A stretch of DNA of 38,386 bases, taken from the NCBI GenBank assembly GCA_900318995.1, contig ONMR01000017.1:1-38386 (forward strand). Direction: 5' to 3'. Numbering within the stretch: the first letter of the stretch is position 1; every line of letters starts with the position of its first letter. The translations under genes and the position numbers were made by a program. This DNA is from an uncultured Prevotellaceae bacterium. GTDB taxonomy: Bacteria > Bacteroidota > Bacteroidia > Bacteroidales > Bacteroidaceae. Under the pieces are notes generated by a model, which made no database searches, was not told the origin of the DNA, and worked only from the letters and a program-made list of their open reading frames with translations. Shown piece by piece: positions 24,962-32,211 of the stretch.

Positions 24962-25870
24962 TTATTTAGTGATTTCGTTCAGTAGCGTGTCAGCCAGGCG
25001 GCTGGCGCCTATGCGGAAGCGGGTGTTGTTGAGCCAGTCTTTGCCCAGCACTAACTTGGCGATGGTCCAGTAAAGCAGAGCATCATCCACAGTGCTTATA
25101 CCTCCGGCGGCTTTTACACCCACATTGCGTCCGGTTTCATCGGCATATTCGCGCACAGTCTTGCACATAACGCAGAATGATTCAGGATCTGCCCCTGGAA
25201 CCTCCTTGCCGGTTGAAGTCTTGATGAAATCAGCACCGGAATACATTGCTATAAGAGCAGCTTTCTTTACGTTGTCAAGTGTTCCCAGGGCTCCTGTTTC
25301 AAGGATTACCTTAAGGGTCTTGTCTGCGCATACGGCTTTCAGTTCGTCTGTCTCCTCGGCCAGTGTTTCATAGTCCTCATTAAGGATACGGCCTGCATTC
25401 TGTACAATATCTATCTCATCGGCTCCGTCATGTATTGCCAGTGATGTCTCGGCAACCTTGACCTCAAAGAAAGTCTGTGCCGACGGGAAACCTCCTGATA
25501 CACAGCAAGTCCTGACACTCTCAACCTCAAGTGAACGGCTTACTAACTGAGCAAAGCAGGGATATACGCATATGGATGCAACCGATGGAATGTCAGGGTA
25601 CTTGTCTTCCATTTTATTTACTTTCTCAACAAATGCAAGAACAGTATCTTCATTATCTGTAGGCTTGAGTGTGGTCAGGTCTATGCAACTGAATATCTTT
25701 TTCAGGGTCTCCTTGTCTCCGCCTGAAAGAATCTCTTTTTTGGCCTTTTCAATGACAGATTTTACCCATGCCGAGTCTACATTCATGTTGTACTTGCTGA
25801 AAGCCTGGCTAAACTTGTCCGTTGTAGGTTCATTTACCTGGTTTTGTTCCAAATCATCGTAATACTCCAT
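24962..25870 (-). CDS. deoC: Deoxyribose-phosphate aldolase
   Basis: DeoC reversibly cleaves 2-deoxyribose 5-phosphate to glyceraldehyde 3-phosphate and acetaldehyde, in deoxynucleoside catabolism. The 302-residue protein has the family core CIDLTTLKPTDNED, SICVYPCFAQ, GADEIDIVQNAG, the Schiff-base lysine in GADFIKTSTGK (about residue 219) and a second active-site lysine in VGVKAAGGIST (about 253). Like other Bacteroidota members it has an N-terminal extension of about 50 residues. It is the last gene of the mnmG-apt-uvrC-dtd-deoC series; the dtd stop lies 1 nt upstream. Confidence 0.95.
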   Translation of the reverse strand: MEYYDDLEQNQVNEPTTDKFSQAFSKYNMNVDSAWVKSVIEKAKKEILSGGDKETLKKIFSCIDLTTLKPTDNEDTVLAFVEKVNKMEDKYPDIPSVASICVYPCFAQLVSRSLEVESVRTCCVSGGFPSAQTFFEVKVAETSLAIHDGADEIDIVQNAGRILNEDYETLAEETDELKAVCADKTLKVILETGALGTLDNVKKAALIAMYSGADFIKTSTGKEVPGADPESFCVMCKTVREYADETGRNVGVKAAGGISTVDDALLYWTIAKLVLGKDWLNNTRFRIGASRLADTLLNEITK

Positions 25871-25871
25871 A

Positions 25872-26324
25872 TTATTCCTTGTTTTTTGTATCCATAATAA
25901 TTGTTACCGGACCGTCATTCAAGAGTGATACCTTCATATCCGCACCAAATATACCCTTTTCTGTTTTCTTTCCTGATTCCTGTTCAAGTGCCAGACAGAA
26001 TTTTTCATACATAGGCTGGGCAAAATCACCTTTTGATGCCCGTATGTACGATGGTCGGTTTCCTTTCTTGGTACTGGCCATGAGTGTAAACTGGCTCACA
26101 GCCAGGATACTGCCTCCTATGTCCATGACCGATAGGTTCATAACTCCGTTTTCATCGTCAAAAATCCTCAGCCCGACTATCTTTTTGGTGAGCCAGTCTA
26201 TATCCTCTTGAGTATCAGCATCCTCTATTCCGACAAGTATAAGCAGACCTTTTCCTATAGACCCCGTGACCCTTCCATCAACCTTGACGCAGGCCTCTGA
26301 AACTCTCTGTATTACCGCTCTCAT
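25872..26324 (-). CDS. dtd: D-aminoacyl-tRNA deacylase
   Basis: Dtd hydrolyses D-aminoacyl-tRNAs and mischarged glycyl-tRNA-Ala, protecting translation. The 150-residue protein begins MRAVIQRVSEACVKVDG and carries LAVSQFTLMASTKKGNRPSY (with the SQFTL motif, about residues 76-95) and the Gly-cisPro-type loop NDGPVTIIMDT near the C-terminus. The start ATG overlaps the uvrC TGA (ATGA). It is one of several tRNA-quality genes in this operon. Confidence 0.95.
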   Translation of the reverse strand: MRAVIQRVSEACVKVDGRVTGSIGKGLLILVGIEDADTQEDIDWLTKKIVGLRIFDDENGVMNLSVMDIGGSILAVSQFTLMASTKKGNRPSYIRASKGDFAQPMYEKFCLALEQESGKKTEKGIFGADMKVSLLNDGPVTIIMDTKNKE

Positions 26325-28135
26325 TTGTGATACCAGTTATAGATTGTTTCTGCCTTGGATTTACCGATTTCGGATGTCAGTTCTTCAAGACTGGCCTCTC
26401 TTATCCTCTTCACGCTTTTGAACCTCTTGATCAGTGCAGTGGCAGTATTCTCTCCAATTCCCTTAATATCTGTAAGTTCGGAGTGAGTCTGACGCTTGCT
26501 GCGTTTCTTCTTGTGGAACGATATGGCCACCCGGTGAACCTCTTCCTGCATCTGCTCCAAGAGTCTGAACAGTTCACTGTCCGGTTTTACTCCAACCTCC
26601 AGTTGAGGGAATCCGTAAAGCAGTCCGGATGTCTTGTGTCTGTCATTCTTGACCAGACCTGCTATATTAATGCTAATCTGCAGGTTATCAACGACTTCCT
26701 TTGCTACTGATATCTGTCCTTTACCACCGTCTACTATAACGAGGTCAGGCATAGGATTGCCTTCATCCAAAGCGCGCATCCATCGGCGCATCATTACTTC
26801 ATACATGGAGCCATAGTCATCCCCTCCTGCTCCGCTCTTGATATTGTACAGCCTGTAATCCTTTCTGCAGGGTTTGCCGTTTTGGTAGACTACACATGCT
26901 GCTACCGCATCGGTTCCCGAAATGTGTGAGTTGTCAAAGCACTCTATCCTGAAAGGTGTCTTGTCCATTCCCAGCAAGTTTCCAAGCTCTTTCATAAGCC
27001 TGGTGTGTTTCTGTTCGGGATTGAGTTTGTCGCTGCGTTTAAGTCGGTCGGCCCTGTACTGTTTAACGTTAAGTGCCGATAGCTCCAGAAGTTTTTTCTT
27101 TTCACCCTTTTGTGGTACTGTCCAGGTCACTCCTTTGTATTCTGTCTCGGGCATGAACGGAACTATTATCTCACGGGCGGTGCTGTGATATCTGCCCCTC
27201 ATCTCAACTATGGCCAGCATAAGCATCTCCTCAAGAGTCTCGTCCATCTTGCGCTTGTACTCAAAAGTAAACGCCTGGTTTATGCATCCTCCCGATACGT
27301 GCAGATAATTAACAAATACCACATCCTCGTCCTGATCAATGCTATAGACATCCACATTGTCCAGCCCAGTATCAACTACCCGACTCCGCTCGCGGAACTC
27401 CATTATGGTGTCATACTTTACTTTGATAGCCTGAGCTTCTTCAAAACGCATATCCGATGCCAGAGATTTCATATCCTGCATCATCCGACGTGTAAGTTCC
27501 TGGCTCCGGCCCTTCAGAATTTCCCTTATTTCGGCAATCTGAGCGTTATAGTCCTCTTTGGAAATGCTGCCCAGACATGGTGCAGGGCATTTTTTTATGT
27601 GATATTCCAGACACTCCCTGAATTTTCCGGCCTTTATTGCATCTGCTGTAAGCGGTAACCGGCAGGTTCTTATCCTGTATGCCTCGGATATTATCTGAAG
27701 CAATCCGTTAAGTGTTCCTACGTGACTGTAAGGGCCATAGTACTCCGATCCGTTGCGAATTATCTTTCGGGTCTTGAAAACTCTTGGAAACTCTTCTTTA
27801 GTAATACAGATTGACGGATATGTCTTATCGTCCTTAAGGAGTATGTTGTAACGTGGTTTATAACGTTTTATCAGATTGTTTTCCAGTAGGAAGGCATCCC
27901 ACTCCGTCTCTACGACAATATATTTCAGGTCCGATATCCTGCTTACAAGCATACGGGTCTTGTCTGTCTGGTTCTCCTTGATAAAGTATGATGAGACCCT
28001 GCGTTTAAGGTTTTTGGCCTTACCTACGTATATGACAGTACCCTGCTCGTCCAGATACTGGTAGCAACCCGGTTTCTCAGGTAGGTTCTGGACAATCAGT
28101 TTAAGATGTTTCTCGTATGCTTCCCTGCCTTTCAA
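26321..28135 (-). CDS. uvrC: Excinuclease ABC subunit C
   Basis: UvrC makes both incisions in nucleotide excision repair with UvrAB. The 604-residue protein has the GIY-YIG nuclease domain (GCYQYLDEQGTVIYVGKAKN, about residues 22-41), a UVR motif (ASDMRFEEAQAIKVKYD, about 208-224), the RNase H-like nuclease domain (IECFDNSHISGTDAVAACVV, then VDGGKGQISVA) and a C-terminal helix-hairpin-helix (LTDIKGIGENTATALIKRF). The only plausible start is the TTG at 28133-28135, which directly follows the apt TAA in the same frame; no in-frame ATG precedes the GIY-YIG domain. Translation therefore probably depends on reinitiation after apt. Confidence 0.95.
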   Translation of the reverse strand: MKGREAYEKHLKLIVQNLPEKPGCYQYLDEQGTVIYVGKAKNLKRRVSSYFIKENQTDKTRMLVSRISDLKYIVVETEWDAFLLENNLIKRYKPRYNILLKDDKTYPSICITKEEFPRVFKTRKIIRNGSEYYGPYSHVGTLNGLLQIISEAYRIRTCRLPLTADAIKAGKFRECLEYHIKKCPAPCLGSISKEDYNAQIAEIREILKGRSQELTRRMMQDMKSLASDMRFEEAQAIKVKYDTIMEFRERSRVVDTGLDNVDVYSIDQDEDVVFVNYLHVSGGCINQAFTFEYKRKMDETLEEMLMLAIVEMRGRYHSTAREIIVPFMPETEYKGVTWTVPQKGEKKKLLELSALNVKQYRADRLKRSDKLNPEQKHTRLMKELGNLLGMDKTPFRIECFDNSHISGTDAVAACVVYQNGKPCRKDYRLYNIKSGAGGDDYGSMYEVMMRRWMRALDEGNPMPDLVIVDGGKGQISVAKEVVDNLQISINIAGLVKNDRHKTSGLLYGFPQLEVGVKPDSELFRLLEQMQEEVHRVAISFHKKKRSKRQTHSELTDIKGIGENTATALIKRFKSVKRIREASLEELTSEIGKSKAETIYNWYHK

Positions 28136-28681
28136 TTACTGTATTCCGTCAAATTCGTCAATAGCAATAAAACTGTCTATGGTACACTCCTTAGGGAATT
28201 TTTCCTTAGAGTGGAAGTTGGTCAGCTCTATAATGGTGTTGATAAACACCTTTTTGGGGTTGAACTTCTTTACCAGCTCGTATGATGCCGTGAGTGTACC
28301 TCCCGTAGCCAGCAGATCGTCATGTATAAGTACCACGTCATCGCTATTTATTGAGTCCTTATGCATCTCAACGCGGTCAAAACCATACTCTTTCTTGTAT
28401 TCTATACTTACTTTCTCGTATGGAAGCTTACCTGGTTTACGTATTGGAATAAAGCCGGCATTCAGTTTATAAGCCAGTGCAGCACCTATTATGAATCCTC
28501 TTGATTCTATGCCGCACACCTTCGTAATGCCTTTATCCTTGTACATCTCATAGAGTGAATCCACAATCTCTTTCATGTCATCGGGATTCATTAACCATGA
28601 TGTTACATCCTTGAACTGTACACCCTCCATGGGGTAATCTGGAATGTTGCGCAAGTGGCTGATCAGTGTCTCTTTACTCAT
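28136..28681 (-). CDS. apt: Adenine phosphoribosyltransferase
   Basis: Apt salvages adenine to AMP using PRPP. The 181-residue protein shows the family start LISHLRNIPDYPMEGVQFKD, GIESRGFIIGAALAYKL and the PRPP-binding VVLIHDDLLATGGTLTASYE (about residues 115-134). Its TAA stop directly abuts the uvrC TTG start in the same frame. A parS-like site lies in the 36-nt gap between mnmG and apt. Confidence 0.95.
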   Translation of the reverse strand: MSKETLISHLRNIPDYPMEGVQFKDVTSWLMNPDDMKEIVDSLYEMYKDKGITKVCGIESRGFIIGAALAYKLNAGFIPIRKPGKLPYEKVSIEYKKEYGFDRVEMHKDSINSDDVVLIHDDLLATGGTLTASYELVKKFNPKKVFINTIIELTNFHSKEKFPKECTIDSFIAIDEFDGIQ

Positions 28682-28692
28682 ATCATTAAAAT

Positions 28693-28708
28693 TGTTTCAC
28701 GTGGAACA
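28693..28708. other. parS-like centromere site
   Basis: TGTTTCACGTGGAACA fits the 16-bp parS consensus TGTTNCACGTGNAACA bound by ParB-type chromosome partition proteins. It is palindromic except for one T/G pair of positions. It lies in the short gap between mnmG and apt. mnmG (gidA) is near the origin and parAB in many bacteria. The candidate origin at 19943-20379 is about 8.3 kb away. Confidence 0.65.
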
Positions 28709-28717
28709 TTTTTGTTG

Positions 28718-30592
28718 TTATCTGTTGAGTAACACCAACAAAACGTTGATGTCGCTGGGCGATACGCCTGGTATGCGGCTTGCTTCGGCCAGTGTTTCGG
28801 GGTTGTGTTTAATCAGTTTCTGTCTGCACTCGGTAGACAGAGACTGTAGCGTGTTATAATCAAAGCGTCCTTTGATACGTATATCCTCAAGCCGTTTCAT
28901 CTTGTCTGCAATAAGGCGCTCCCGGCTGATATAGCCGCTGTATTTCATCAGGATCTCGGATGCCTCTACAATCTCCTCCCTGCGCTCCGGCTCGGTCTTG
29001 TCAAGCTCAGTTTTAAGAGCCTTGATATGTTTTGACAGGTTGTTGAGAGTAAGTTGCGGCCTTTCAATAAGGTCGGCCAGCTTGCACCCCTCACGCAACG
29101 GTGTGGTGCCAAGTTGTTCAAGGGCGTCATTAATCAGAGCCGGTTTTACAGAGAATCCCTTGGCAAAATCCACTATGCGGTTTGTCTCGTTGCATTTGGT
29201 GCACATCTTGTCATAGCGCTCCCTGGTGGCCAGGCCTATGTCGTAAGCCCGCCCGGTCAGGCGCAGGTCGGCATCGTCCTGCCGTAGAAGAATCCTGAAT
29301 TCGGCCCTTGATGTAAACATACGGTAAGGCTCATCAACACCTTTGGTTATAAGGTCATCCACCAGCACGCCTATGTAAGCCTCATCGCGGGCTAGTGTAA
29401 ACGGAGCCCCGCCATGGCAGCTTATGTGGGCGTTTATACCGGCCAGAATGCCCTGTCCGCCGGCTTCCTCATAACCGGTGGTACCATTTACCTGTCCGGC
29501 CATAAAAAGACCCGATACCACCTTGGATTCAAGTGTATGCTTAAGCTGGGTGGGATCAAAATAATCATATTCTATAGCGTAACCGGGACGGTAAATCACC
29601 AGGTCGCGGAACGCCGGAATCTCCTTGAGCGCGCGGATCTGGACATCCATGGGCATGGATGATGAGAATCCGTTCAGGTACATCTCGTTGGTATCCTCGC
29701 CCTCCGGCTCCAGGAACAGCTGATGCTGGTCCTTATCTGGGAACGTTACAAGCTTGGTCTCTATGCTGGGGCAGTATCTGGGGCCGATGCTCTTTATCTG
29801 TCCGTTAAACAGGGGGGAGTCGGCCAGTCCGGACTTGAGTACCTCATGGACTTTTTCATTTGTATATGTGGTCCAGCAGCACATCTGTTTGAGATGACGC
29901 TCAGATCCCATGAATGAGAAACGGTGGAAATCATTCTCGCCGTCCTGGCGTTCCATATCCTCAAAGTGGACGCTGCGCTTGTCTATACGCACGGGTGTGC
30001 CGGTTTTCATGCGGCCGGTACGTATTCCGTGACGGGTTATGGACTCTGTAAGCAGGTATGATGCGGGTTCCGATATGCGTCCGCCTGGCATGGTTACGCG
30101 GCCTATGTGCATCAGTCCGTTCAGGAATGTTCCGGCGGTAAGGACTACGCATTTACAAGAGAATTCGGCACCCTCAAGTGTCTTTAAACCAATTACTTGG
30201 CCGTCTTTTACCAGCAATTCGGTCACTGTGTCCTGCCAGATGTTCAGGTTGGGTTGGTTCTCCAGGACACTGCGCCAGGCCCAGATGAATTTGGCTCGGT
30301 CGCACTGTGCTCGGGGGCTCCACATGGCGGGGCCTTTGGAGCGGTTCAGTATGCGGAACTGTATGGCTGTGCGGTCAGTGACAAGTCCCATATGGCCTCC
30401 AAGTGCATCTATCTCTCTGACAATCTGACCTTTAGCTATTCCGCCAACGGCTGGATTACAGCTCATTTGGGCAATCTTGTTCATGTCCATGGTTATCAGA
30501 CAGGTCTTGGAACCCATCTGGGCGGCAGCGGCGGCGGCTTCACAACCTGCATGCCCCGCGCCTATAACTATCACATCATACCTAAAGTCCAT
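28718..30592 (-). CDS. mnmG: tRNA uridine-5-carboxymethylaminomethyl modification enzyme MnmG (GidA)
   Basis: MnmG acts with MnmE to install the cmnm5 group at the wobble uridine of certain tRNAs, using FAD. The 624-residue protein has the N-terminal dinucleotide motif VIVIGAGHAGCEAAAAAAQM (about residues 8-27), SCNPAVGGIAKGQIVREID, GTFLNGLMHIGRVTMPGG, the conserved PRYCPSIETK, and QVNGTTGYEEAGGQGILAGI near 370-389. The C-terminal helical domain ends near a YSGYISRE motif. It is the first gene of the minus-strand series and has a -7 box at 30608-30601. A structured element lies upstream of that promoter. Confidence 0.97.
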   Translation of the reverse strand: MDFRYDVIVIGAGHAGCEAAAAAAQMGSKTCLITMDMNKIAQMSCNPAVGGIAKGQIVREIDALGGHMGLVTDRTAIQFRILNRSKGPAMWSPRAQCDRAKFIWAWRSVLENQPNLNIWQDTVTELLVKDGQVIGLKTLEGAEFSCKCVVLTAGTFLNGLMHIGRVTMPGGRISEPASYLLTESITRHGIRTGRMKTGTPVRIDKRSVHFEDMERQDGENDFHRFSFMGSERHLKQMCCWTTYTNEKVHEVLKSGLADSPLFNGQIKSIGPRYCPSIETKLVTFPDKDQHQLFLEPEGEDTNEMYLNGFSSSMPMDVQIRALKEIPAFRDLVIYRPGYAIEYDYFDPTQLKHTLESKVVSGLFMAGQVNGTTGYEEAGGQGILAGINAHISCHGGAPFTLARDEAYIGVLVDDLITKGVDEPYRMFTSRAEFRILLRQDDADLRLTGRAYDIGLATRERYDKMCTKCNETNRIVDFAKGFSVKPALINDALEQLGTTPLREGCKLADLIERPQLTLNNLSKHIKALKTELDKTEPERREEIVEASEILMKYSGYISRERLIADKMKRLEDIRIKGRFDYNTLQSLSTECRQKLIKHNPETLAEASRIPGVSPSDINVLLVLLNR

Positions 30593-30600
30593 ACAAACTC

Positions 30601-30608
30601 CAAAGTTA
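30601..30608 (-). promoter_or_regulatory. -7 promoter box for mnmG
   Basis: TAACTTTG on the minus strand (30608-30601) matches TAnnTTTG and leaves only 8 nt before the ATG at 30592. This promoter probably drives mnmG and the genes after it. The nested palindrome at 30626-30912 begins 17 nt upstream. Confidence 0.5.
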
Positions 30609-30625
30609 CTGCAAATTCTTGGAAT

Positions 30626-30912
30626 GGATGATAATAGGAATGCTTCTCTTTGTTTTGTTTTGAAAGCACCGCCGGACTCAGGTTTTGGGGACGCAACGTT
30701 CCGAGGCTACTTCGCCTCCCCTCCGGACCCTAAACGGCGAACTCGTCCTTTTAGTCCCCTATGGGGCCTAACGTTCCTCGAACAAACGCCGTTCTTAACG
30801 GGATCCTCCGGGGGGGCTACGCTTACGCCTCTGCACTGATGGTCCCCAAAACCTGAGTCCGGCTTCTGCAACTGGGAAGTTGCTGCAAAGAGAACCATCC
30901 CTATTATCATCC
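30626..30912. repeat. Outer inverted repeat framing structured element copy 2
   Basis: The 27-nt segment at 30626-30652 and the complement of 30886-30912 match at 25 of 27 positions. They enclose the inner 193-nt element with spacers of 18 and 22 nt; the right spacer holds a small hairpin GCAACT-GGGA-AGTTGC (30868-30883). The outer arms have no counterpart around copy 1 and may be a palindromic site into which the element came, or an extended stem. The whole block fills the divergent promoter region between mnmG and the GNAT gene. Confidence 0.75.
30671..30863 (-). ncRNA. Structured 193-nt element, copy 2 (inverted; candidate RNA)
   Basis: Perfect 22-bp arms at 30671-30692 and 30842-30863 close a core homologous to that of 13704-13896, read on the minus strand. 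Paired differences keep the helices. The helix ACGCCG/CGGCGT in copy 1 is ACGGCG/CGCCGT here (30733-30739 with 30787-30793). GGGCT/AGCCC becomes GAGGC/GCCTC (30703-30707 and 30714-30718). The CCCC hairpin (30751-30771) has A-T where copy 1 has C-G, and AGA/TCT becomes GGA/TCC. Its sense strand points towards mnmG, as copy 1 points towards leuS. No protein is encoded. Confidence 0.55.
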
Positions 30913-30928
30913 TTTGGTGCTTTTATAG

Positions 30929-30936
30929 TACTTTTG
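30929..30936 (+). promoter_or_regulatory. -7 promoter box for the GNAT-exporter pair
   Basis: TACTTTTG matches TAnnTTTG and lies 17 nt before the ATG at 30954. The outer inverted repeat ends at 30912, where the upstream promoter element would be expected. Confidence 0.5.
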
Positions 30937-30953
30937 CCGAAAACTGTCAATAT

Positions 30954-31472
30954 ATGGATATTGTTATCAGACGCGCCGGCCAGGATGACCTTCAAACCAT
31001 TCATGAGATGGCGGAGGTGGTTTTCAGGGAGACTTACAAGAATATTCTTTCTGCTGATCAGATGGATTATATGATGGATTGGATGTATTCCATTCCTAAT
31101 CTTGAGAAACAGGTGGCTCTGGGACATACTTATTACATTGCCTGGTTGGGCAATGAGCCTCAAGGATATGTGTCGGTGCGTAAAGACTCTGTGGATGCGG
31201 ATGGTACGGAGGTTTGGCATCTGGAAAAGATTTATGTCATGCCGTCGGCACAAGGTACAGGATTGGGTCACATGCTTTTAGAGACTGCCAAGCAGCATGT
31301 ACGTGACTGCAAGTGGTCTGCAAATGCCAGAATTGAGTTGAATGTGAACCGCAACAATCCTGCTGTCGGATTTTACCGCAATCAGGGACTATCTATACTA
31401 AGACAGGGTGATTTTCCAATTGGAAACGGATTTTACATGAATGACTACATAATGGGTACAGATATCAGATGA
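30954..31472 (+). CDS. GNAT family N-acetyltransferase
   Basis: This 172-residue single-domain protein has the GNAT fold: an N-terminal strand DIVIRRAGQDDLQTI, a central EVWHLEKIYVMPSAQGTGLG with the acetyl-CoA pyrophosphate loop Q-G-T-G-L-G (about residues 95-100), and the late strand with ELNVNRNNPAVGFYRNQGL (about 123-141). The substrate is unknown; the last motif is typical of RimI-like and small-molecule acetyltransferases. It overlaps the next gene by 4 nt (ATGA) and is divergent from mnmG. Confidence 0.9.
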   Translation: MDIVIRRAGQDDLQTIHEMAEVVFRETYKNILSADQMDYMMDWMYSIPNLEKQVALGHTYYIAWLGNEPQGYVSVRKDSVDADGTEVWHLEKIYVMPSAQGTGLGHMLLETAKQHVRDCKWSANARIELNVNRNNPAVGFYRNQGLSILRQGDFPIGNGFYMNDYIMGTDIR

Positions 31473-32197
31473 CAGATTATCTTCTCATAGCGTTGCTTGC
31501 TGTAGGAGCCAGTTTCGTGGAACGTACCACAGGATTCGGGTTCGGAATATTCATCATGACGGTCCTGCCGTTCCTGATGCCGTCATACGGCGAGGCAACA
31601 ACACTGTCCGGATTGTTGGCACTTACTACAACTCTGATCATATGCAGCAGGATGTGGAAACTGATTATCTGGAGGCATCTGTGGCCCATTCTGATAACAT
31701 TCATCGTGGTTTCAGCGGGAGCGGTCTACATGCTGTCCCGCATGCAGTTGCGGTCACTTACCATGTCGCTTGGCATCATCCTTATCCTGATAAGCATCTA
31801 TTTCCTCTCTCTTGGAGGCAAGATTCGCGTAAAACCTACGGTGAAAGCGCAGATAGTCACCGGCAGTCTGAGCGGACTCATGGGAGGTTTCTTTGGCATG
31901 CAGGGACCGCCGGCCGTGCTCTATTTCATATCATCTGAGAAGGATAAGGACCATTACATGGCCATAATCTCCATGTATTTCTGCCTGGGCAATCTGGCTA
32001 TGACATTTTTCCGCGCAGGCAGCGGATTCCTAACCATGTCCGTTTGCAAGGCTTACGTAGCCGGTATTGCGGGAGTCTTTCTGGGAACATATATCGGAAC
32101 CAAGGTCTTTGAACGTATTCCCGCTCAGGTATTCCGTTACGTGGTCTATGCCTATATTGGAATCTGCGGCATTATTATCCTTTCAACTCTCAAGTAG
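31469..32197 (+). CDS. TauE/SafE (TSUP) family membrane transporter
   Basis: This 242-residue inner-membrane protein has about eight hydrophobic segments in two halves. The halves carry the family repeat features TTGFGFGIFIM (about residues 20-30) and SGLMGGFFGMQGPPAVLYF (about 134-152). TSUP proteins move sulfite, sulfonates or other small organosulfur anions, usually outward; the substrate here is not known. It overlaps the GNAT gene and is probably cotranscribed with it. It converges with the PAP2 gene with a gap of 14 nt and no evident terminator hairpin. Confidence 0.85.
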   Translation: MTDYLLIALLAVGASFVERTTGFGFGIFIMTVLPFLMPSYGEATTLSGLLALTTTLIICSRMWKLIIWRHLWPILITFIVVSAGAVYMLSRMQLRSLTMSLGIILILISIYFLSLGGKIRVKPTVKAQIVTGSLSGLMGGFFGMQGPPAVLYFISSEKDKDHYMAIISMYFCLGNLAMTFFRAGSGFLTMSVCKAYVAGIAGVFLGTYIGTKVFERIPAQVFRYVVYAYIGICGIIILSTLK

Positions 32198-32211
32198 CTC
32201 GAAACAAAATA

